This document shows positions 35,099-41,360 of a stretch of 47,719 nucleotides of DNA, in pieces (within the stretch, counting starts at the first letter, position 1; each line of letters starts with the position of its first letter). The stretch lies in NCBI GenBank assembly GCA_049642465.1, contig JBAROV010000238.1, positions 1-47,719 on the forward strand. Direction: 5' to 3'. Position numbers and translations under genes: made by a program. Below the pieces are notes generated by a model. The model saw only the letters and a list, made by a program, of their open reading frames with translations. It had not been told where the DNA came from and made no database searches. The DNA is from CAWDPQ01 sp049642465 (lineage in GTDB: Bacteria > Acidobacteriota > Vicinamibacteria > Vicinamibacterales > 2-12-FULL-66-21).

Positions 35099-35686
35099 TC
35101 AGAGCAGCTCCTTCGTGCTGGGCAGCACCTTGAGCAGACGCCGATCGCGCGCGCAGGCGACGCGTAACGCCCTCGCGAACGCCTTGAAGAGCGCCTCGAC
35201 CTGGTGATGACTGGAGCGTCCGTACAACACCTTGACATGGACGTTCGCGCGGGCGCCCTGTGCGAATCCTTCAAAGAAATCCTGAATCAATTCGGATTGC
35301 AGGTCGCCGACCTTCGCAACGGCGAGCTGGAGATCCACGACGGCGTGAATCCGGCCGCTCAAATCGATCGCCGCAACACCGAGCGCCTCATCCATGGGCA
35401 TCACGAAGTAGCCGGCGCGATTGATCCCGTGTCGGGTGCCCAATGCCCTGGACACCGCCTCGCCGAGGGAAATGCCGACATCCTCGACCGTGTGGTGCTG
35501 ATCCACATCGAGGTCGCCTTTCGCCTTGATGGTGAGGTCAAATCCGCCGTGACGAGCCACGAGCTGCAGCATGTGATCGAGGAATCGAATCCCCGTCTCG
35601 ATGTCGTGGTTCCCCTTCCCGTCGATTTTCAAGCGGACGCGAATCGACGTCTCGGCCGTCTTCCGATCGATCAGGGCGCGGCGCAC
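35099..35686 (-). CDS. hisB: HisB, imidazoleglycerol-phosphate dehydratase
   Basis: 195 aa, the single-function form: it lacks the N-terminal histidinol-phosphatase domain of the enterobacterial bifunctional enzyme. Mn-binding motifs are DHMLQLVARHGGFDL, DVDQHHTVEDVGISLGEA and YGRSSHHQVEALFKAFARAL. It removes water from imidazole glycerol phosphate to give imidazole acetol phosphate, the HisC substrate. Its first 16 bases overlap the end of hisC. The histidinol phosphatase must be encoded elsewhere; none is in the window. Confidence 0.96.
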   Translation of the reverse strand: MRRALIDRKTAETSIRVRLKIDGKGNHDIETGIRFLDHMLQLVARHGGFDLTIKAKGDLDVDQHHTVEDVGISLGEAVSRALGTRHGINRAGYFVMPMDEALGVAAIDLSGRIHAVVDLQLAVAKVGDLQSELIQDFFEGFAQGARANVHVKVLYGRSSHHQVEALFKAFARALRVACARDRRLLKVLPSTKELL

Positions 35687-36717
35687 AGCACCTCCTCGAG
35701 TGCCGCAATGCAGGCTCTCGTATGCGCAACGACACCCGCGGTGATCCGGATGCAGCCGGCGCAGCCAGGATCGTGCGATCGATCCCGGACGGTGATGCCC
35801 CGCGCCGCAAGTCCGGCGAGCACGTCCGGCGATCGATCGCCAAAGTAGGCGAGAACGAAGTTGGCAGAGCTCGGCCAGACCTTCACATCGAGTCGCGACA
35901 GTGCGTCGAACAGCAGTCGCCGGGACTCGTCGACCTGCACGAGATACCAGTCGTAGTACTCGCGATCTTGGACGGCCGCTTCGAGCGCGGCCACCGCGTA
36001 AGCGTTGACCGAATACGGCGGAATCACGCGGCGAATCGGCTCGATCGTCGAAGGATCGCCGATGAGCGCGCCGACGCGAAGACCGGCAAGGCCGTAGGCC
36101 TTGGCGAACGTTCGGCCGATCACCAGGTGAGGCAGGCGAGCCACTGCAGGATCGCCAATCAGGCTCGTCCGCGAGAAGTCCACATAGGCCTCATCCACGA
36201 GTACTAGGGCGTGCCGCGCCCGCTCGGCGATCGCCAGAATCGCGTCGCGGGGGACCAGCACTCCCGTCGGATTGTTCGGTGTCGTCAGAAACACCACAGC
36301 GGTCTGCGGTGTAATCGCGTCCAGGACACGCTCAGTCGAAAACGAGAGATCCCCTTGGGGAGGGATTTGAACCAGCCGCGCGCCTACGGCGTCGGCGCAT
36401 GTGGCGTACATGTCGAACGCCGGTTCCGGGATGACGGCCTCAGTTGCGCCTTTCTCGCGACCGGATCTCAGAGCGGCTGTCGCGACAGCAAGGATACCCT
36501 CGTCCAACCCGTTGGTGAGCACAGTTTCCGCCGCCGAAACGCCCAGCCGCGCCGCGCACAGCGCCGTCGCGCGATCGTAGTCCGGGTAGAACGCCGCCTG
36601 CTCCCGAGTGACGGCTTGCAGCGCCGCGAGTACCCGCGGCGAGCAGCCGGCCGTGTTCTCGTTGAGGTGCAGCCGAAGAGCAGATGCCAGTGCCACGGGC
36701 CGTTGGTATTGAGTCAT
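35671..36717 (-). CDS. hisC: HisC, histidinol-phosphate aminotransferase
   Basis: 348 aa fold-type I PLP enzyme. The PLP lysine is Lys206 in VIGRTFAKAYGLAGLRVG. LHLNENTAGCSP is the N-terminal substrate-binding segment, LTNGLDEGI the phosphate-binding turn, TTPNNPTG the ring-contacting motif and LVDEAYVDF the strand carrying the pyridine-nitrogen aspartate. It converts imidazole acetol phosphate to histidinol phosphate. Its ATG overlaps the hisD stop as ATGA, so its translation is coupled to hisD. Confidence 0.95.
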   Translation of the reverse strand: MTQYQRPVALASALRLHLNENTAGCSPRVLAALQAVTREQAAFYPDYDRATALCAARLGVSAAETVLTNGLDEGILAVATAALRSGREKGATEAVIPEPAFDMYATCADAVGARLVQIPPQGDLSFSTERVLDAITPQTAVVFLTTPNNPTGVLVPRDAILAIAERARHALVLVDEAYVDFSRTSLIGDPAVARLPHLVIGRTFAKAYGLAGLRVGALIGDPSTIEPIRRVIPPYSVNAYAVAALEAAVQDREYYDWYLVQVDESRRLLFDALSRLDVKVWPSSANFVLAYFGDRSPDVLAGLAARGITVRDRSHDPGCAGCIRITAGVVAHTRACIAALEEVLCAAP

Positions 36718-38003
36718 GCTCTGTCATCTTTTCTTGGAGCTCGCGGGGTCCCACCCCCGCTCGCTCGGCGTCGCAGGCGCTCCCGCACCGAATCCGCGTG
36801 CGCCGTCAGTCCCTCCGCTTCCGCCAGCGCGACGATCGACGGAGCGATACGCTTCAGTCCTTGTTTGGTCACCTGCTGAACCGTCGAAACTCGGACGAAG
36901 TCGGCCGCTGACAATCCACCACGCCCCGCCGCCGCACCAGAGGTCGGCAGTACGTGGTTCGAGCCCGTCGCGTAATCGCCGGCGACTTGTGCGCTGTGTT
37001 GACCGACAAAGACCGTGCCTGCGCGAGTCAGCCGCTTCGCGACAGCAGCGGTATCGCAGACGACGTGTTCGGGCGCCATCCGCTGACAGAGTGCAAGCGC
37101 TTCGTCGAGCGAGCGAGTGACGACGATGCCGCCGTTGGCTTCCAGCGCTCGCGCCGCAGGTCCTTCATGCGGCATCAGACGGTCGATTTCGATGCCGACT
37201 GCTTTTGCGAGCCGGCGCGACGGAGTGAACAGGATGGCGCGCGCATCAGGATCGTGCTCTGCCTGCGCGATCAGATCGGCTGCGACCCAGGCAGCTCTGC
37301 CGGCCGTTGAAACGATCGCGATCTCACTTGGTCCCGCGAAGAAGTCGATCGCGCAATCGGCAGCCACTTGCGCTTTTGCCGTCGCCACATACGCGTTTCC
37401 GGGCCCAACGATCTTGTCCACACGGGGAATCGTTTCAGTGCCGTAGGCGAACGCAGCGATCGCGTGGGCGCCGCCGATTCGTAACAAGCGAGTTACGCCC
37501 GCCGCCAGTGCGGCGGCCATGATGACGCTGTCCACTCGCGGACATGCGGCGATGATCTCGGGAACCCCGGCGACCGCCGCCGGCACGGCGGTCATCAACA
37601 GCGAGGAGGGGAGCGGATACCGTCCGCCCGGCACGTAACAGCCAACACGGTCCAGCGGGACAACTCTCTGCGTAATCCTGATGCCCCTCGCCGGCGAAAT
37701 CGTCCATTCGCGCGGCACCTGCCGGCTCGCCACGCGCGCAATGTGCCTCGCGGACAGCCGAATTGCCGACCAGACTCGTGGCTCGAGCAGCGCAGCCGCG
37801 CGCGCCATTTCGGTTCGGGTCACCTCGACCGGACCTGACAGGCCGTCGAGCTGTTTGGCGAATCGAAGCAGCGCTTTGTCACCGCCCCGGCGAACGCGTT
37901 GAACGATCCGCGACACACGCCGGTCGATCTCTCGATCGCGCGCCGGGCGCCTGTTCAGGAGCGCGTCTACCGCGCGCGTGTTGCTGGATTCAATAATGCG
38001 CAT
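36714..38003 (-). CDS. hisD: HisD, histidinol dehydrogenase, with repeat-encoded C-terminal tail
   Basis: 429 aa Zn and NAD-dependent enzyme that oxidises histidinol twice to histidine. Core features: VDKIVGPGNAYVATAKAQV, FAGPSEIAIV, DLIAQAEHDPDARAIL (Zn Gln and His), MAPEHV and SGAAAGRGGLSAADFVRVSTVQQVT. The family's normal end is around ...AEAEGLTAHADSVRERL. The extra 18 residues (RRRASGGGTPRAPRKDDR and A) are encoded by a dispersed intergenic-type repeat at 36739-36783, so the tail is probably passive. The stop overlaps hisC's start. The gene follows hisG with a 63-nt gap holding another copy of the repeat. Confidence 0.94.
   Translation of the reverse strand: MRIIESSNTRAVDALLNRRPARDREIDRRVSRIVQRVRRGGDKALLRFAKQLDGLSGPVEVTRTEMARAAALLEPRVWSAIRLSARHIARVASRQVPREWTISPARGIRITQRVVPLDRVGCYVPGGRYPLPSSLLMTAVPAAVAGVPEIIAACPRVDSVIMAAALAAGVTRLLRIGGAHAIAAFAYGTETIPRVDKIVGPGNAYVATAKAQVAADCAIDFFAGPSEIAIVSTAGRAAWVAADLIAQAEHDPDARAILFTPSRRLAKAVGIEIDRLMPHEGPAARALEANGGIVVTRSLDEALALCQRMAPEHVVCDTAAVAKRLTRAGTVFVGQHSAQVAGDYATGSNHVLPTSGAAAGRGGLSAADFVRVSTVQQVTKQGLKRIAPSIVALAEAEGLTAHADSVRERLRRRASGGGTPRAPRKDDRA
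36739..36783. repeat. Dispersed repeat copy inside the hisD 3' coding end
   Basis: The left part (GCTCGCGGGG-T-CCCACCCCC then GCTCGCT) matches 12700-12726 with one change. The right part (TCGCAGGCGCTCC) matches the core of 12811-12823 and 38027-38040. It lacks the 80-bp middle section of the 12700-12834 copy. It encodes the HisD C-terminal tail. Confidence 0.75.
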
Positions 38004-38025
38004 TGGACAACCCGGTTTGTTGGCA

Positions 38026-38066
38026 GGCCGCAGGCGCTCCGACCTCCCGTTCTCTCGTTCTCCCGA
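38026..38066. repeat. Dispersed repeat copy plus GAGAACG-type tract after hisG
   Basis: 38026-38050 matches 12810-12834 over 25 bp with a single mismatch. In both places it sits just downstream of a minus-strand stop codon. 38051-38066 (minus strand GGGAGAACGAGAGAACG) is a short degenerate tandem like that after parE. Confidence 0.8.
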
Positions 38067-38963
38067 TCACAGCACAATCTTATTGAGCGGGTACTCCACG
38101 ATTCCCTGCGCTCGTGCCGCTTTCAGGCGCGGAATCAAATCACGCACAGTTCGCTCCTCGATGATCGTATTGATAGCCACCCACTCATCATCGCTCAGCG
38201 GCGAAATCGTGGGACGTTGGAGCGCCGGCAGCAGCGAGAGCACCTTGTCGAGATCAACTCGCCTGACGTTCAGCATCATGCCCACTCGCCCATGTGCTTC
38301 TATGGCCGCGCGGAGGAGCAGCGCCATGTTCTCCAGCTTGGTCCTCTTCCAGCCATCCTCCAGCGCCTGCGAGTTCGCAATGAGCTGAGTGTTCGACTCG
38401 AGCACGGTATCGATGATTCGCAGGCGATTGGCCCGCAGTGATGACCCGGTTTCCGTGACTTCGACGATCGCGTCGGCGAGCATCGGCGGTTTGACTTCAG
38501 TGGCACCCCACGAGAACTCGACGTTGACGTTGACGCCGAGCCGTTGAAAGTACGCTTGTGTGGCCCGGACGAGTTCCGTCGCGATGGTGGCCCCGTCGAG
38601 GTCCTGCGGCCGGCGAAACGTGGATTCCTCCGGCACCGCGAGCACCCAGCGCACTTTCCCGAAGCTTTGCTTGGCGTACACGAGGTCGGCCAGTGGCACG
38701 AGCGCTGCTCGTCCGGCCCCTGTCGTGGTTCCCTCGTATTCGGCAATCCAGTCCTGTCCGGTCAGCCCGGCATCGAGAACGCCATCCGACACATAACGCG
38801 CCATCTCCTGCGCTCGAATCAGCATGCACTCGATCTCGGGGTCGTCGATGGCGGGGAAGTAGGACCGCATGCTGGCGTAGATGTTGAAGCCCGCCCGGGC
38901 GAAGAGCTGAATCGTCGCCTCCTGCAGCGAGCCCTTCGGGAGGCCGAGTTTCAGTTTGTTCAT
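38067..38963 (-). CDS. hisG: HisG, ATP phosphoribosyltransferase (long form)
   Basis: 298 aa from the ATG at 38963 (GAGGAA 5 nt upstream), overlapping the hisI stop as ATGA. It catalyses the committed step, joining PRPP and ATP. The opening MNKLKLGLPKGSLQEATIQLFARAGF and DAGLTGQDWIAEY are catalytic-domain hallmarks. IVEVTETGSSLRANRLRIIDTVLESNTQLI is the PRPP-binding region. The C-terminal 75 residues (VGMMLNVRRVDLDKVLSLLPALQRPTISPL...) are the ACT-like regulatory domain, so this is the hexameric long form that is feedback-inhibited by histidine and needs no HisZ. Confidence 0.96.
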   Translation of the reverse strand: MNKLKLGLPKGSLQEATIQLFARAGFNIYASMRSYFPAIDDPEIECMLIRAQEMARYVSDGVLDAGLTGQDWIAEYEGTTTGAGRAALVPLADLVYAKQSFGKVRWVLAVPEESTFRRPQDLDGATIATELVRATQAYFQRLGVNVNVEFSWGATEVKPPMLADAIVEVTETGSSLRANRLRIIDTVLESNTQLIANSQALEDGWKRTKLENMALLLRAAIEAHGRVGMMLNVRRVDLDKVLSLLPALQRPTISPLSDDEWVAINTIIEERTVRDLIPRLKAARAQGIVEYPLNKIVL

Positions 38964-39283
38964 TTCTGTTCCTCGCGCAGCTCCCGAAAGAAGCACGAAC
39001 GCTCGCCGGTGTGACAAACGTTCCCGTCTCCAAGCCGTTCCACCTTGACGAGGACGGTGTCCTCATCGCAATCCTGCAGAATCCGAAGGACCCGGAGCCG
39101 GTTGCCGGATGTCTCTCCCTTCATCCACAAGCGGCCGCGGGTGCGGCTGAAAAACGTTGCGAACCCCGTCTCGCGCGTGCGTGTCAGGGCCTCGTCGTTC
39201 ATGAAGCCCACCATCAGCACTTCGCCGCTCCTCTCGTCCTGAATCACCGCAGGAATGAGACCGTCGAGTTTCGAGAAATCCAT
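38960..39283 (-). CDS. hisI: HisI, phosphoribosyl-AMP cyclohydrolase (not fused to HisE)
   Basis: 107 aa from the ATG at 39283; an in-frame TTG at 39304 is possible but lies close to the terminator. It opens the ring of PR-AMP. Metal-binding residues are seen in LQDCDEDTVLVKVE and GNVCHTGERSCFF, and substrate contacts in MVGFMNDEALTRTRETG and SRTRGRLWMKGETSGN. It is the cyclohydrolase domain only. HisE, the pyrophosphohydrolase for the preceding step, is neither fused nor present in the window. This is the first structural gene of the operon, 24 nt downstream of the attenuator terminator. Confidence 0.95.
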   Translation of the reverse strand: MDFSKLDGLIPAVIQDERSGEVLMVGFMNDEALTRTRETGFATFFSRTRGRLWMKGETSGNRLRVLRILQDCDEDTVLVKVERLGDGNVCHTGERSCFFRELREEQK

Positions 39284-39306
39284 GCTGCAATGCCCCTGAA
39301 GCAAAC

Positions 39307-39336
39307 AAAAAAGCCCCGCCGGTTGCCCGGCGGGGC
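39307..39336 (-). terminator. Intrinsic terminator of the his attenuator
   Basis: On the minus strand GCCCCGCCGG (39336-39327), loop GCAA, CCGGCGGGGC (39322-39313) and then six T residues (39312-39307). This is a perfect 10-bp, very GC-rich stem. It lies between the leader ORF stop and hisI, so it would end transcription before any his gene unless the 5' arm is captured by the upstream segment 39398-39391 (8-bp complementary). Confidence 0.92.
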
Positions 39337-39366
39337 TCGGTAGTGCGCGTGATTTGTGTCTTGCCG

Positions 39367-39441
39367 CTACTTTGTGCGCAATTCCACCGGCCCGCCGGAG
39401 CAGGTGCCGTGATGGTGCCGGCGGCAGTGGCGCACGAACAT
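39367..39441 (-). CDS. hisL: his operon leader peptide (attenuator)
   Basis: A 24-codon ORF too short for ordinary gene calling: ATG at 39441, TAG at 39369-39367. Residues 5-11 read HCRRHHH: four His codons (CAC, CAC, CAT, CAC) in seven codons, three of them consecutive, positioned for ribosome stalling when charged His-tRNA is scarce. Codons 6-8 contain segment 1 (CCGCCGG, 39424-39418). Codons 15-17 contain segment 2 (CCGGCGGG, 39398-39391). Segments 3 and 4 are the terminator arms. Segments 1:2, 2:3 and 3:4 can all pair, the classic attenuation logic. No Shine-Dalgarno is placed correctly; the promoter puts the RNA start 2-3 nt before the ATG, so it may be leaderless. Confidence 0.85.
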   Translation of the reverse strand: MFVRHCRRHHHGTCSGGPVELRTK

Positions 39442-39449
39442 GACGAATA

Positions 39450-39479
39450 AGCCTATCGTTCCGCTCCTGACCCTGTCAA
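39450..39479 (-). promoter_or_regulatory. his operon promoter
   Basis: The -35 TTGACA is a perfect consensus (minus strand, 39479-39474). An 18-bp spacer leads to -10 TAGGCT (39455-39450); ATAGGC at 17 bp is an alternative. The expected start is about 39443. The promoter lies over the last codons and the TAG stop (39455-39453) of the upstream gamma-glutamyltransferase gene. Confidence 0.7.
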
Positions 39480-41189
39480 ATGACCGGGAACGGACGCTTT
39501 CGAGTCCGGCGTCCGCTTGTCGTTGATGCCGTAGGGCGTGCCGTCTGGAGCAATCCAGATCGAGTGCGCATCGCCTTGACGCCCTTGCACCCGGACGTCA
39601 TGGCCCATACCGCGCAAGGCTGCCAGCGTCGCCTGGGAGACCGCGCCGCTCTCCAGCGTGACGTGTTCTGGGAGCCACTGATGGTGCATGCGGGTGAGAT
39701 CTACAGCCTGACGGCCGTTCAGGCCGTACTCGGTTATGCCCAGCACAATCGTCAGGACAGTATTGATGATGGTTCTGCCGCCCGGCGATCCGGTCACCAG
39801 GACCGCTTTCCCGTCGCGCACGACGATGGTCGGTGTCATTGAGCTGAGCATGCGTTTCTCCGGCTCAATCTGATTAGGCAGCGTTCCAATGTCTCCCGTG
39901 GTGTTTGTTTCTCCCGGTTTCTTGTTGAAGTCTCCCATCTCGTTGTTCAACAAGAACCCCGCGCCTTTGACCACAACATGAGATCCATAACCGCCTTCGA
40001 GCGTCGTCGTGGTCGCGACGACCATGCCATTGCGATCGATCACCGAGTAGTGCGTCGTTTCATCGGGTTCGCGGACGGCCGCCGCAACGGTGACGATGTC
40101 CTTCCCCAATTCGACGCTGCTCGACGCCCTGCCCGGGTTGATGCTCGCAGCGACGGCGCGTGCGTGTTCTTTCGACGTCAATTTTGCGACCGGTACTGGA
40201 CTGAAATCCGGATCGCCGAGGAACCGTGCCCGATCGAGGTACGCTCGACGCATCGCTTCAATCTGGAGGTGGAGTGCAGGAGCCGTGAGCAACCCTTTCG
40301 ATTTCAGTTCGAGCGGCTCGAGAATGTTGAGCATTTCAACGAGAGCGAGGCCGCCAGAGCTTGGCGGCGGCATTGAAATGATCTCGTGCCCTCGATAGGT
40401 GCCGCGAACCGGCGTTCGAATCTTGGCCTGGTAGGCGGCGAGGTCCGCCTTCGAAATGAGTCCACCGTTGGCCGCCATGTCTTCGGCGATCCGATCGGCA
40501 ATCCAGCCTTTGTAGAACACGTCGGCGCCGTCGGTGGCGATCGCCCTCAGCGTGCGGCCAAGGTCCGCGAGAACCAGGCGGTCGCCTGCATTCCATTGCC
40601 CGCCTCCAGGCTTGCCGTAAGCGGCAACGGATGCGGGGAACTTCGCCATCGACCGGGACAGCTCCGTGTTGAGACTCCGCGCGAGCGCGGCTGAAACGGC
40701 AAATCCCTGCTCGGCGAGGTTCACTCCCGGCATGACGACGTCTTTCCAGGGCAGCTTGCCGAATGTCTTGTGCGCGGCTTCAAGTCCTCGAACGCTGCCG
40801 GGCACGCCAGGTGCCAGATACCCGGCGTTCGTGAGACTCCGGTCAATCTTCCCGTCCTTGCCGAGATACATCGTCTTCGTCGATTTGAGCGGGGCTTTTT
40901 CACGGAAGTCGAACGCCGTCACATCGCCCGAGGGCGTGCGCACGATCATGAAACCGCCGCCGCCGATGTTCCCGGCGCTGGGGTGTGTCACCGCCAGCGC
41001 AAACGCCGTCACCACTGCGGCGTCCACGGCGTTGCCGCCGCTCGCCAGCACGGAAGCGCCGGCATCGCATGCGGGAGCCGAGGTACAGACAACGAGGCCC
41101 TCACGCGATGGGACGCCCGTATCCTGCATGGTGTACGCAGGAGCCAGCGAGAGAACCAGTGCTACAGCCGCGATCAGCGTTCGCCTCAT
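39453..41189 (-). CDS. ggt: Gamma-glutamyltransferase, exported
   Basis: 578 aa Ntn-hydrolase proenzyme. The signal peptide is MRRTLIAAVALVLSLAPAYT. The large-subunit marker is GGNAVDAAVVTAFALAVTHPSAGNIGGGGFMIV. The self-cleavage site is before the catalytic Thr378 in ETTHYSVIDR, giving a small subunit that contains the LLNNEMGDF loop and PTIVVRDGKAVLVTGSPGGRTIINTVLT. It cleaves gamma-glutamyl bonds, for example of glutathione, in the periplasm. AAAGGA lies 8-9 nt before the ATG. The gene is divergent from glgX. Its 3' end contains the his promoter, but no functional link to histidine synthesis is implied. Confidence 0.95.
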   Translation of the reverse strand: MRRTLIAAVALVLSLAPAYTMQDTGVPSREGLVVCTSAPACDAGASVLASGGNAVDAAVVTAFALAVTHPSAGNIGGGGFMIVRTPSGDVTAFDFREKAPLKSTKTMYLGKDGKIDRSLTNAGYLAPGVPGSVRGLEAAHKTFGKLPWKDVVMPGVNLAEQGFAVSAALARSLNTELSRSMAKFPASVAAYGKPGGGQWNAGDRLVLADLGRTLRAIATDGADVFYKGWIADRIAEDMAANGGLISKADLAAYQAKIRTPVRGTYRGHEIISMPPPSSGGLALVEMLNILEPLELKSKGLLTAPALHLQIEAMRRAYLDRARFLGDPDFSPVPVAKLTSKEHARAVAASINPGRASSSVELGKDIVTVAAAVREPDETTHYSVIDRNGMVVATTTTLEGGYGSHVVVKGAGFLLNNEMGDFNKKPGETNTTGDIGTLPNQIEPEKRMLSSMTPTIVVRDGKAVLVTGSPGGRTIINTVLTIVLGITEYGLNGRQAVDLTRMHHQWLPEHVTLESGAVSQATLAALRGMGHDVRVQGRQGDAHSIWIAPDGTPYGINDKRTPDSKASVPGHLTGSGAER

Positions 41190-41222
41190 TCACGCGTCCT
41201 TTCGCCAATTCCACGATCCCGA

Positions 41223-41279
41223 GCCCTCAGCCCCCGCCTTCGCGCTGCGCGCTACAGCGGGCAAGCCGAGTCCCGAGCC
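41223..41279. repeat. Low-complexity inverted repeat in the ggt-glgX divergent gap
   Basis: CCCGC...GCGGG arms enclose CGCGCTGCGCG, flanked by CCGAGTCCCGAGCCC-like sequence. Similar CCCGA-rich tracts are at 12668-12690 and 47540-47571. The remaining 171-nt gap carries GGAG 5 nt before the glgX ATG. A weak inverted pair GTCAGGC/GCCTGAC lies at 41281-41287 and 41321-41327. Confidence 0.5.
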
Positions 41280-41360
41280 CGTCAGGCACAAGAATTGTAG
41301 CGCCTCGGCGGAAGCGATGAGCCTGACCCGAATAACGTCGGGTTTTTAGTCGGAGCGTGC

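Noticed and set aside
39443..41189. Treating ggt as the first gene of the his operon.
   Set aside because: A perfect -35, a leader ORF and a terminator lie between them, so his has its own control, although some read-through from ggt is possible.
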